Origin: Paenibacillus macerans | GTDB lineage: Bacteria; Bacillota; Bacilli; Paenibacillales; Paenibacillaceae | Direction of reading: 5' to 3' | Length of the DNA stretch: 64,000 bases | Assembly: GCF_023715465.1 (NCBI RefSeq) | Contig: NZ_JAMBOE010000003.1 | Coordinates: 62,001-126,000, forward strand | Part shown: positions 17,133 through 25,063 of the stretch, in pieces | How positions within the stretch are numbered: position 1 is the stretch's first letter | Layout: every line of letters starts with the position of its first letter | Made by a program: the position numbers and the translations under genes | Notes under the pieces: generated by a model | Seen by the model: the letters and a program-made list of their open reading frames with translations, nothing else | Databases searched by the model: none | Told to the model about the DNA's origin: nothing

Positions 17133-18014
17133 TTATTTCCGAGGGAAATCCACCCGAAACGCTGCCGCTTCGATCCACTCGCCCCTCGTAAAATCCCGGC
17201 CCCTCACACTTACATGGTTCTTGTAAACTTCCACATAGTAGCCTTGGCTGCCGTCCTTATGTTCATCCTCATCAGTCCACAGGTAAGCGACGGAAGCCGC
17301 GTTAAACATGGCTGGCAGCTCACCTTGCCCGGGAAAATAATTGTTGGGCGCCTCCAGCTCCCAATGGGTATGTCCCGTGAACAGAATCGTCTGCGGATGC
17401 CGCGCCAAAACGGCCCGCAGCTCGGCGTCCTGGACGACACCGTACCACTTTTGCTCCTCGTAAGACCCGGCGACCGTGTTCTTCAGCGGCTGATGCAGAA
17501 ATAGGAACACAAGCCGGTCCGCCGCGGCATTTTCCCCCAGCTTGGCGTCCAGCCAGGCCAACTGCTGCTCGGACAGCGAGCAGAAGATCTCCAAACCTTC
17601 CTCGGTCCCCAGAAATATAAAATGATAACCATTAATCCAATGATCATGATAGGCCGATTCCGTCCCCGTCTCGTACAGGAAACGGCTTAAACGTTCATCC
17701 CAATTTCCCAAGCCCACATCGTGATTGCCCATAGTCATGTACAGCGGTGGTAAAGAGTCACCATGTTGGCGCCAAATTCGTTTCCATTCCTCGTATTCTT
17801 CCGGAAAACCATGGTCGGTCACATCACCGACGTGCATCACCCCGGCGCTCCCGGCCCCGTGAGTTGCAATGTCCTGCAGCGCCTTCTCCAGGTTCACGTT
17901 ATAGGTATGCCGCGCATCCGCCCGAACATGCGTGTCGGTAATCACCTGAAAAGCGAGCAGAATTTTCTCGTCCCGACGCTCGCCGCTCCCGTTCGCCATA
18001 GCTGTATTTGCCAT
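17133..18014 (-). CDS. Calcineurin-like metallophosphoesterase
   Basis: A 293-aa cytoplasmic phosphoesterase with the full di-metal motif set: VITDTHV, VGDVTDHG, GNHDVG, HQPLKN and TGHTHWE. I place the start at ATG 18014, nine bases from GGGAGG; ATG 18023 overlapping the SMR stop is an alternative. It is in a run with an SMR protein, a HAD phosphatase and a Ugp-like importer. Some members of this fold (GpdQ type) hydrolyse glycerophosphodiesters, which would fit a Ugp-like importer. That link is inference. Confidence 0.85.
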   Translation of the reverse strand: MANTAMANGSGERRDEKILLAFQVITDTHVRADARHTYNVNLEKALQDIATHGAGSAGVMHVGDVTDHGFPEEYEEWKRIWRQHGDSLPPLYMTMGNHDVGLGNWDERLSRFLYETGTESAYHDHWINGYHFIFLGTEEGLEIFCSLSEQQLAWLDAKLGENAAADRLVFLFLHQPLKNTVAGSYEEQKWYGVVQDAELRAVLARHPQTILFTGHTHWELEAPNNYFPGQGELPAMFNAASVAYLWTDEDEHKDGSQGYYVEVYKNHVSVRGRDFTRGEWIEAAAFRVDFPRK

Positions 18015-18019
18015 GCCCA

Positions 18020-18343
18020 TCATCCTCCCTTGCCGCTCATATTTAAACCGATGACCCCGATTACGATCACACCGATCCATAGCATCGAGGACAGCGATAA
18101 CTTTTCCTGAAACACAAATCCTCCCACCAAGGAGATCAGCACGATGCCAACCCCCGACCATATCGCATAAACGGTACTGACCTTCATATACCCCAGCGCA
18201 AAATTCAGACAAGTAAAGCTGGCCCCGTAAAAAGCGAACATCAGCACCGAAGGACCCCAGCGGGAAAAGCTATCCGACAGCTTCATCGACACCGTGCCGG
18301 ACAACTCCAGCACAATGGCCAAAGCCAGGAATAACCAGCCCAT
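18020..18343 (-). CDS. Small multidrug resistance (SMR) family transporter
   Basis: A 107-aa protein with four hydrophobic segments. The hallmark Glu13 in ALAIVLELSGTVSMKLS corresponds to the proton/substrate-binding Glu14 of EmrE. SMR proteins export quaternary ammonium compounds or guanidinium as antiparallel dimers. The stop overlaps possible starts of the metallophosphoesterase, so translation may be coupled. It is 18 bp after the HAD gene on the same strand. Confidence 0.87.
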   Translation of the reverse strand: MGWLFLALAIVLELSGTVSMKLSDSFSRWGPSVLMFAFYGASFTCLNFALGYMKVSTVYAIWSGVGIVLISLVGGFVFQEKLSLSSMLWIGVIVIGVIGLNMSGKGG

Positions 18344-18361
18344 TTCTTTTCCACCTTCCGT

Positions 18362-19141
18362 TTACTGGCCTTTCCGAATGGCAAGCTCATCATAAGAGGC
18401 AATCACGATATCCGCCTGCGGAAACCCATTTTTGCCCGCTATGCCCTCCGCATCCAAACCGATAGCCGCAGCCGCACCAGCTGAGCGGGCCATCTGCATA
18501 TCCCCGTCCGTATCGCCGATGACGGCCGTGCGCGCAACATCCACCGCGATTTGCTGGCAGGCGGACTCCACCATATCGGGAAACGGTTTTCCCCGGTTGA
18601 CCCGATCGGCTCCCAAGCATATCGAAAAAAAACGGCGAATCCCCAGCCACTCCAAATGCTCCTCCGCCGCGCTCGTCTCATCGGACGTGACGATCCCCAG
18701 CTTGATTCCGCTGCGCTCGCATTGCTCAAGAAAGGGGAGCACTCCTGGAATTAGCCTGGCCGTCCGGGATTGCTTCAAACCGGCATCCGCCGCAAGGCGG
18801 CATGTCTCCGCCAGCACCCAAGCCTCCGCCCAGGATAAACCATGCCTGTAGCCCTCCCAGGCTAACAGTGTCAGCAGATCATCAACCGTTCCCATCGATA
18901 AAGGACTATTCCGGTCATAACCGGCAAATTCCCCTGCTTCGTTATAACGCATGCCCCACATCTCCAGAAGGTTGGCGGGAAGGTCCGGCAGCTGGCGCCC
19001 CTTAAGCTCTGCGGAGAAACGGGCGAGCAGCAGCTCGCCCCATTTTCCCCAGGTATAAACAAAATCAAGCAATGTGCCATCCTTGTCAAACAATATCGTC
19101 TGGATCTCAAACTCCCGGCCGAGTACGGTCAATTGAGCCAA
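18362..19141 (-). CDS. HAD-superfamily phosphatase
   Basis: A 259-aa hydrolase with motif I DKDGTLLDF (Asp19, Asp21), motif II GIVTSDET, the motif III lysine in NRGKPFP and motif IV VIGDTDGDMQMA. It resembles phosphoglycolate phosphatase-like HADs. I choose TTG 19141, five bases after AAGGAGG; a longer frame to 19264 runs into the binding-protein gene in arginine-rich nonsense. It starts 11 bp after the binding-protein stop and is likely in one operon with the importer, SMR and metallophosphoesterase genes. Confidence 0.85.
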   Translation of the reverse strand: MAQLTVLGREFEIQTILFDKDGTLLDFVYTWGKWGELLLARFSAELKGRQLPDLPANLLEMWGMRYNEAGEFAGYDRNSPLSMGTVDDLLTLLAWEGYRHGLSWAEAWVLAETCRLAADAGLKQSRTARLIPGVLPFLEQCERSGIKLGIVTSDETSAAEEHLEWLGIRRFFSICLGADRVNRGKPFPDMVESACQQIAVDVARTAVIGDTDGDMQMARSAGAAAAIGLDAEGIAGKNGFPQADIVIASYDELAIRKGQ

Positions 19142-19151
19142 GGGAACCTCC

Positions 19152-20513
19152 TTATTTGCCCATCCGGTCAAGTTCACGCTGCGCCGTCTCCTTCGCTTCC
19201 TTAAGCGCCTCGGCGGCAGGCACGTTGCTGATCTGCACCTTATCCGCGGCAATTTTAAGCGCATCGGTAATTTTGCCGCCCGTAGGATCCTGGAACGGCT
19301 TCGAGCCGTGCGTTGCCTGCTTGAGCGGCACGGTGGCCTGCGGATTTTTCTCGCTGAAAGCGACGAATTCCGGGTTATCCAGGGCCGATTGGCGAACCGC
19401 GATATAACCGGTGTTCATCGACCAGAAAGCGGTATTTTCCGCGCTCATAAAAAATTTGTACCATTTCATCGCCGCCTGCTGCTGCTCCGGGCTGGCCGCT
19501 GCCGGAATACCGGCCATAATCGCCTCGGCGACCGGCTTGCCTTCGCCTGCGCCTTCCCAGCCCGGCTGCTCCATCGCCGCCACGATGTTAAAGTCCAGGT
19601 CGCCCTGGTCGCCGCTGGAGCCAGTGTATCCGGCCGCTTGTCCCTTCATGACATCGTCGATCGTTTTGTACCAGTACTCCCAGCCTTGGCCGCCGGAGTG
19701 GATGCGCATGATTTGATCCTCATGGATCCATTTGCGGAACAACTCCCACGTTTCTACCCATTCCGGGGAATCGATCAGCACCGTTTTGCCGTCATCGCTC
19801 AAAATTTTGCCGCCCTTGCTATATACCGCATCGATCATGTTGCCAGCGCCCCACATCGGTTCCCAGCCGTAAAACACGGTTTTGCCGCCTTCTTTTACGG
19901 TCATTTTCGCGGCCGCATCGGCTAGCGCTTCCCAGGTCGTCAAATTTTCCGCTTTGATTCCCTGCTTCTCCAGCGCATCCTTCCGGTAATACATCACTTG
20001 CGTCGTCCCGTACATCGGCAGGAAAAACTGCTTGCCATCCACCTTCCCCTGTTCAAGGAACGTCTGTACCACATCGTCCTGATTAAAATCCGGCATTCCG
20101 GCGATCAGCTCATCAAGTGGAGCATAGTACCCTTTGCGCGCCCAGTCCACATTGGAGGATAGCACCGCAGCGGGTACGGTCTTCGATGCGATGGCCGCCT
20201 GCAGCTTTTTTTCCGTTTCGCTGTAATCTGCCTGCACGACCGGCTTGACGATAACCTCCTGCTGTGAACTGTTGAATTTATCGATTAAAACCTGCATGTT
20301 TTCGCCCAGCTTCCCGCCGAGTCCATACCAGAACTCGATGGTTACCGGCTTCGCGGCGGACTGCGTTTCCGTCTTCTCCCCATTTCCGCCGGAAGCGGCC
20401 TGAGCCGGGTCAGCCGAGTTGCCTGCCGCGCCGGAGCCTCCCCCGCATGCGCTGATCAGCAGGAATGTGCATGTCATCAAAATTCCGAAAAATGATTTCT
20501 TTAAATTTGGCAT
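19152..20513 (-). CDS. UgpB-like substrate-binding lipoprotein
   Basis: A 453-aa ABC binding protein with lipobox LISAC (Cys about residue 23). The mature N-terminus reads TIEFWYGLGGKLGENMQVLI, close in pattern to UgpB (a W-x3-GxLG opening), and the C-terminal region contains WSMNTGYIAVRQSAL, like the UgpB TGY segment. UgpB binds sn-glycerol-3-phosphate and glycerophosphodiesters. The assignment to that substrate class is plausible given the phosphoesterase and HAD genes downstream, but generic sugar binding is not excluded. Start ATG 20513 after GGAGGG. Confidence 0.85.
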   Translation of the reverse strand: MPNLKKSFFGILMTCTFLLISACGGGSGAAGNSADPAQAASGGNGEKTETQSAAKPVTIEFWYGLGGKLGENMQVLIDKFNSSQQEVIVKPVVQADYSETEKKLQAAIASKTVPAAVLSSNVDWARKGYYAPLDELIAGMPDFNQDDVVQTFLEQGKVDGKQFFLPMYGTTQVMYYRKDALEKQGIKAENLTTWEALADAAAKMTVKEGGKTVFYGWEPMWGAGNMIDAVYSKGGKILSDDGKTVLIDSPEWVETWELFRKWIHEDQIMRIHSGGQGWEYWYKTIDDVMKGQAAGYTGSSGDQGDLDFNIVAAMEQPGWEGAGEGKPVAEAIMAGIPAAASPEQQQAAMKWYKFFMSAENTAFWSMNTGYIAVRQSALDNPEFVAFSEKNPQATVPLKQATHGSKPFQDPTGGKITDALKIAADKVQISNVPAAEALKEAKETAQRELDRMGK

Positions 20514-20544
20514 TTCTTACCCTCCACGTTTGGTTTTCATTTTA

Positions 20545-21388
20545 TTAACCCTTACTTGCACCTGCGGACAAATTGACGCTTTGCATGATCGTTTTCTGGG
20601 TCAGCGCAAACAACGCGAGCAAAGGAGCGATCGTGAAAGCGCTGGCGGCCATAATCAGCGGCCATTTCAGCCCGTAAGCACCCCCCTCCACAAAAAAGCT
20701 GCGCAGCCCGGCCGAAACCAGGCGCAAATCGTCGATTTTTGGTGATCAGCATCGGCCAGAAATAATTGTTATACTGATCGATGAAGGTAATGAGCCCCAG
20801 TACCGCAAAGGAAGAGCGGGCCAGCGGCAGTAGAATCGTCCACAAAATCCGGAAATGAGAAGCTCCGTCGATTTGCCCGGCCTCCACCATTTCATGCGAG
20901 ACCTGAAGAAAGGCTTGTCTGATCAGGAAAATCGAAAACACGCTCACACAGTTGGAGAAAATCAGCCCGGCGTAGGAGTCCAGCATCCCCAGCTTGCCCA
21001 GCAAGATATAACCTGGCAGGTAAACCGCCGTACTCGGCACCATATATCCGACCAGCACCACTGCGGTAAAAAATCCTTTCAGGCGGAATTTCATATGCGT
21101 CAAGGCGTAAGCCATCATCCCGGAATTAATGATCTGCAGCACGACAATGGAAATCGCTACAAAAATGCTGTTGACCATATAACGTTCAAACGGAGCCGCA
21201 ACCCATGCCTCGGCAAACTGCCCCCATTTGGGACTTTGCGGCCATAATGTCGGCGGAAACTGCCATATCTCGTCATTGCTTTTGAGCGCGCTGGTCACCA
21301 TCCAGTAAAACGGAAACGCCATCAGCAGCGATGCCGCCGCAACCAGTAAGTAGCGAAGCGCACTCCCCAGCTTTTTAAAACCTTGCAT
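20545..21388 (-). pseudogene. UgpE-like ABC permease with a one-base frameshift
   Basis: The frame encodes a MalG/UgpE-type permease up to NYFWPMLITKN (about 217 residues), then shifts into unrelated sequence. Removing one base near 20735 (an extra A on the plus strand) restores the expected ending: DDLRLVSAGLRSFFVEG, then IAPLLALFALTQKTIMQ and GASKG. The EAA loop EMVEAGQIDGASHFRILW is intact. I start at ATG 21388 after AAGGAG. Either the importer is broken in this strain or the base is a sequencing error. The partner UgpA-like permease and UgpB-like protein look intact. Confidence 0.8.
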
Positions 21389-21428
21389 CAATATGCTCGC
21401 TCTCCTTCCCAAGGACAATCAAGGACAA

Positions 21429-22310
21429 TTAAGTGTAATGAACCGTGCGCCGTCCAACCCAGAACGAAAGCAGTGACAGGGTCACGCATGAGATGACCAG
21501 CGTAATGGCCACCGACGATGCCTCTCCGATTTGAAACGACTCAAAAGCGGATTGGTAGTAGAGGTACAGCAGCGTTCTGGTGGATCCTGCCGGTCCGCCC
21601 TGGGTAAGCACATTAATTTGGTCATATGCCTGCAGCGACTGGATGACTTGAACGACGACCAGAAAAAAGGTCGTGGGCGAGATCAGCGGCAGCGTTACGC
21701 TCACAAATTTGTTCCAGCGGTTTGCTCCATCCAACTCGGCGGCTTCCAGCAAATCGGAAGGCACATTCCTAAGCGCGACGAGGTAAAATATCATCCCCCA
21801 GCCGGCCGATTTCCAGATGGTGACAAGGAGAATGCCAACGAGCGCCCAGTTCGGGTCCTCCAGCCAGCGGATTCCCTCGAGGCCAACCGCCTTCAGCAGA
21901 CTGTTCGCCAGTCCGACTTCGGGTTCATAGATCCAGGACCAGACGATCGACACCGCCACTGTCGGAGTCACCCACGGCGAGAACATCAGCATCCGGTAAA
22001 AAGCGCCGCCTTTCATGTTCCGGTTCAGCAGCAGCGCCAGGCCAAGTCCGAGCACGACCACAGGAAGTACACTGCCCGCACAAAACAGTACGGTAACGCG
22101 CAGTGACTGATAAAATGCCGGATTGGCGAACAAATCGCGGTAGTTTTGCAGTCCGACGAAAAGCTTGTCCGGGCTCATGAAATCCCATTCCATAAAACTG
22201 AGATAGATGATAAACCCAAGCGGATAAAACCAAAACAACGCCAGCGGAACCATGGCGGGAAGCGTGAAAAGCAGCGCCCGGAAGTCTTCCGCTAATTGAG
22301 AACGTTTCAT
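21429..22310 (-). CDS. UgpA-like ABC transporter permease
   Basis: A 293-aa inner-membrane permease, first gene of the importer operon. It has the EAA loop SDLLEAAELDGANRWNKFV, the segment FYRMLMFSPWVTPTVAVSIV, and INVLTQGGPAGSTRTLLYLY, all typical of MalF/UgpA-type carbohydrate permeases. Start ATG 22310 follows AAAGGAGG; an upstream GTG at 22328 lacks a ribosome site. Transcription runs divergently from the GbsR-like regulator, which may control it. Confidence 0.9.
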   Translation of the reverse strand: MKRSQLAEDFRALLFTLPAMVPLALFWFYPLGFIIYLSFMEWDFMSPDKLFVGLQNYRDLFANPAFYQSLRVTVLFCAGSVLPVVVLGLGLALLLNRNMKGGAFYRMLMFSPWVTPTVAVSIVWSWIYEPEVGLANSLLKAVGLEGIRWLEDPNWALVGILLVTIWKSAGWGMIFYLVALRNVPSDLLEAAELDGANRWNKFVSVTLPLISPTTFFLVVVQVIQSLQAYDQINVLTQGGPAGSTRTLLYLYYQSAFESFQIGEASSVAITLVISCVTLSLLSFWVGRRTVHYT

Positions 22311-22330
22311 GAGTCCTCCTTTTTTCACTG

Positions 22331-22359
22331 TTCAATTTTTTTTGTTTTTTTGCTATAAT
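22331..22359 (+). promoter_or_regulatory. Putative promoter of the GbsR-like gene
   Basis: TTCAAT (22331-22336) and TATAAT (22354-22359) are 17 bp apart on the plus strand. The motif CTGTTCAAT occurs both here (22328) and 60 bp downstream (22388), where it continues into the palindrome CAATAAATATTG. These are candidate operators for the divergent regulator. Motif reading only. Confidence 0.45.
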
Positions 22360-22481
22360 TGGTTGTAAAATAGTGTTATTCATCTTCTGTTCAATAAATA
22401 TTGTACGTTCAAAATTTGGGTAAAGGGTTATCTCTGCGTGAAGCGATGATTAATTTTATGTAAAATTTCGAGGCAGGTGTC

Positions 22482-23054
22482 ATGGTGAAAAAGCCAACTT
22501 CGGGGAAAATGAGAGATCCGCTGAACTTTCGGGAAGAGCTGCGGGCCAAAGTAATCGATGCGATCGCCCAAACGATGGACTTGTACGGGGTTAATTATTC
22601 TTACGGTCAGCTTTACGGGATCATGTTTTTTGAAGACCGGCCGATGACGCTGGAGGAAATGCAGCAGAGCATGAATATGAGCAAAAGCAATATGAGTTAT
22701 GCGGTCCGTTCCTTGATCGAATCCAAAATGGTGGCGAAGCTGGACGAAAAAGAGGCGCGCAAGGATCTTTACGCTGCGGAAACGGATTTTTTCAAGGCGT
22801 TCCAGGCGTTTTTCGCCACCAAGCTGCAGCGGGAAATCGACGTCATGGTTGAGGCGCTGGAAGCGGTAATCCCGTCCCTGTCCGAGACGATTCTCGATAT
22901 TTCCACTTCCGAGGAGGAGCGCAAGCTTTGCCTGCAGGATTTGCATAAACTTAAGCATGCTGTGAGCTATTACGAATGGCTGCAGCAGTTTGTAAACCGT
23001 CTGCAAAGCGGACAATACTTTGAAAACCATGCCCCCGCCTCGCAGGAAGGATAG
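22482..23054 (+). CDS. GbsR/OpcR-type MarR-family regulator
   Basis: A 190-aa regulator matching GbsR in pattern: IAQTMDLYGVNYSYGQLYGI, then FFEDRPMTLEEMQQSMNMSK and SNMSYAVRSLIESKMV, a winged helix that controls choline and glycine-betaine genes in Bacillus. It is divergent from the Ugp-like operon. If it senses choline as GbsR does, the importer may bring in a choline-containing compound such as glycerophosphocholine (inference). Start ATG 22482; a GTG at 22485 is possible. Confidence 0.85.
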   Translation: MVKKPTSGKMRDPLNFREELRAKVIDAIAQTMDLYGVNYSYGQLYGIMFFEDRPMTLEEMQQSMNMSKSNMSYAVRSLIESKMVAKLDEKEARKDLYAAETDFFKAFQAFFATKLQREIDVMVEALEAVIPSLSETILDISTSEEERKLCLQDLHKLKHAVSYYEWLQQFVNRLQSGQYFENHAPASQEG

Positions 23055-23098
23055 AAATAGCTTCCCAAAGCCAAGCCAAGCCAAACAATTCACGAAAC

Positions 23099-23135
23099 AA
23101 CCCAGCCCTTTACAGATCTTATCTTGGGCTGGGTT
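23099..23135. repeat. Hairpin repeat, copy 2 of 4 (bidirectional terminator)
   Basis: AACCCAGCCC pairs with GGGCTGGGTT, followed by GTTCGTTATATTTTG. It lies between the converging GbsR-like and DJ-1/PfpI genes. Confidence 0.7.
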
Positions 23136-23180
23136 GTTCGTTATATTTTGATCTGCTGAAATGCCTATCCGCCCCCGCTT

Positions 23181-23783
23181 CTAACCATACCAATGCGGAT
23201 CGAATTCCAAATTTAATAGCTGTCCGAATCTTTTTCCGAATTCTATAAACGCCCTTCCTCTTGCTGTTAATAATCTTCCATCTTGCACAACTAAATCATC
23301 ACGGTAATTCTCTTCATTAAAAACCCCTATTTGTCTTCGATCTTCTTTGTCAATCCCGACTGTATACTTCCGATTTTCTAATACCCCTGCTTTAGCTAAT
23401 AAATAGGGGGAACTTGAAATTGAACCAATAATTATTTCGCTATTATACTGAACACATCTTCTAATAAATTCTGTTAAATCATCATTATCAAATAACGTTG
23501 AAATATCCATACATCCAGGGATCAAAATGCTATCCAATGTCTCTATGTCTATATCATAAATAGTACAATCGGGCAGACACTTCAAATCGGATTCCCCACT
23601 GATAGGTTCGCTACATACCCCGATTATTGTTATTGGTTTGTTGCCTTGTTTCAAAATGGACAATGCAACGGTTAGCTCATACTCACTAAATAGTGGAAAT
23701 AGTATGACACCTGTTTTTTTCTTCATCATCATCGAATAATCATCCTCACTAAATATGTACGTAGAACGTCCCCGCATTTTCAC
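23181..23783 (-). CDS. DJ-1/PfpI family protein
   Basis: Up to 200 aa with the class-I glutamine amidotransferase-like fold of the DJ-1/PfpI family: KKKTGVILFPLFSEYELTVA, then LDSILIPGCMDI and SEIIIGSISSSPYLLAKAGV. The usual nucleophile-elbow Cys appears replaced by Ser (GSISSSP), so an unusual or lost activity is likely. Start GTG 23783 overlaps the preceding gene stop (GTGA); an internal ATG at 23732, where the conserved domain begins, is also possible. Function unknown. Confidence 0.7.
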   Translation of the reverse strand: MKMRGRSTYIFSEDDYSMMMKKKTGVILFPLFSEYELTVALSILKQGNKPITIIGVCSEPISGESDLKCLPDCTIYDIDIETLDSILIPGCMDISTLFDNDDLTEFIRRCVQYNSEIIIGSISSSPYLLAKAGVLENRKYTVGIDKEDRRQIGVFNEENYRDDLVVQDGRLLTARGRAFIEFGKRFGQLLNLEFDPHWYG

Positions 23784-24202
23784 TTTTCCGGAAGTTGTAA
23801 GTCTATGTTTTGAATTGTTTCTAAAAAGTTGTTGTCAGTATACACCTTGTAATTGTTCTTAAATATGATTATGTACTTCATATCCTTCGAAACTTCAAAA
23901 CCAAGGTTTTCATTTTTAAGGTATATTCTTACCGCATATTCCATGTCAGAAGAAATGTCTCTCACCTTTTTTAATTCAACACTTGATAAATCGGCAAAAA
24001 TCTTTTCAATCATCTCTTTATCTTTAATGGATATTCTTGCATGGTCTGAATATCTTTCAATAGAGATTTTCACCGTGTCATCTTTGCTTACTTCATCTAA
24101 AATTTCCGTTTGCATTGAAGTGTATTTCGTTTTCTCCAGTAAAAACAAGATTCCAATAATTAGCACTATTACTGAGAGAAAAAAAGCCGCGATTCTTTTC
24201 AA
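23780..24202 (-). CDS. Hypothetical single-pass membrane protein
   Basis: A 140-aa protein with one N-terminal membrane segment (KRIAAFFLSVIVLIIGILFL) and an extracytoplasmic mixed alpha/beta part. I choose TTG 24202, five bases after GAGGAGGG; the longer frame to 24265 runs into a repeat element. It overlaps the DJ-1 gene by four bases, so the two are probably translated together. No family recognised. Confidence 0.6.
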   Translation of the reverse strand: MKRIAAFFLSVIVLIIGILFLLEKTKYTSMQTEILDEVSKDDTVKISIERYSDHARISIKDKEMIEKIFADLSSVELKKVRDISSDMEYAVRIYLKNENLGFEVSKDMKYIIIFKNNYKVYTDNNFLETIQNIDLQLPEK

Positions 24203-24261
24203 TATTGCCCTCCTCGAAACATCTTCTAATGACTCCAACCATATTGTGCTCAGTATCATCC

Positions 24262-24461
24262 CCATAAAATAGAGGAACTTTAGGGTCTTGTGTTCCGAAT
24301 TTGAGCCTATTCATCATCATAGGGGAACTTTTGGGTCTTATTTTTCGATGAACAGGTCGAAAGGCGGTCTTTGAAAAATCGTGAACATAGCGCCATAAAA
24401 TTCCTCTATTTCACGCAACATGAGGGATATCGCTGAAATAGCGCCCTTTTTTTCCTTTATG
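24262..24461 (+). repeat. Four-unit modular inverted-repeat element A
   Basis: Four short related units start near 24269, 24320, 24388 and 24438. The first two read ATAGAGGAACTTT-like, and the last two are the inverse form (AAATTCCTCTATTTC at about 24397-24412). Spacing is 51, 68 and 50 bp. Elements at 41566 and 59126 have the same plan. The remaining bases of the gap 24203-24645 are the hairpin at 24529; I see no gene. Confidence 0.65.
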
Positions 24462-24528
24462 TTGTCACCGATATCTTCAATAGATTAATAAGGACCTGAT
24501 TTCCTATAACGTGCTCGCAACTACGACG

Positions 24529-24567
24529 CGATCCGGCCTTAGATAGCTTTCATCCTAGGTCGGGTCG
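24529..24567. repeat. Hairpin repeat, copy 3 of 4
   Basis: GATCCGGCCTTAGAT pairs imperfectly with ATCCTAGGTCGGGTC. It lies about 80 bp downstream of the HTH gene. Arm bases differ from the other copies but keep pairing. Confidence 0.6.
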
Positions 24568-24645
24568 TGTGTTGCATTAATATTCTTCATTGTATTCACC
24601 CTTTGACAACCAAGGTCGAACGCCACACCGGGCGTCATTTTTAGA

Positions 24646-24861
24646 TTACTTATCTTCTTGGGCTTTGGGGATGTATTCTAATAAATCACCAGGCTGACAA
24701 TTTAAGGCCGCGCATAATTTATCAATTACTTCTAGCGAAACATATTCGTTTGTATTCAATTTTGCCATGGTGGCTGATGATATTCCCGTTAATTTCAATA
24801 ACTCCTGTTTCTTGATATCCCAGTCTATTAATAATTTCTGAAATGGTTTGTAACTGATCAT
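24646..24861 (-). CDS. Xre/Cro-type HTH regulator
   Basis: A 71-aa DNA-binding protein consisting almost only of a Cro/C1 helix-turn-helix: LLIDWDIKKQELLKLTGISS, then MAKLNTNEYVSLEVIDKLCA. It is like B. subtilis YozG. Start ATG 24861, nine bases after GAGG; the upstream TTG 24876 is part of that site. Target unknown. Confidence 0.85.
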   Translation of the reverse strand: MISYKPFQKLLIDWDIKKQELLKLTGISSATMAKLNTNEYVSLEVIDKLCAALNCQPGDLLEYIPKAQEDK

Positions 24862-24993
24862 TGGCCGATACCTCAATAAGTTGAATTTTTATTTGATTAT
24901 ATTAAAAGTTCTTTGTATTATCAAAAATAAATTTATGTTCTCTAGAAATCTTGTTAGATCCACTGATTCGTAATCGATTAAAGTCAATGTATG

Positions 24994-25038
24994 AAACGCC
25001 CCAGCCTTAGATAGCTCGTATCTTTGGCTGGGGCGTTT
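24994..25038 (-). terminator. Hairpin repeat, copy 4 of 4; terminator of the GH78-like operon
   Basis: AAACGCCCCAGCC (24994-25006) and GGCTGGGGCGTTT (25026-25038) form a perfect 13-bp stem 26 bp past the GH78-like stop. Compared with copy 1 the arm has paired changes (CGCCCC/GGGGCG), as expected if the structure is selected. Confidence 0.75.
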
Positions 25039-25063
25039 GTTGTCTGCGCTTCTTCCATGATTA

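Noticed and set aside
24093..24320. A 75-codon minus-strand frame starting MMMNRLKFG
   Set aside because: It overlaps repeat element A and the start of the membrane-protein gene in another frame.
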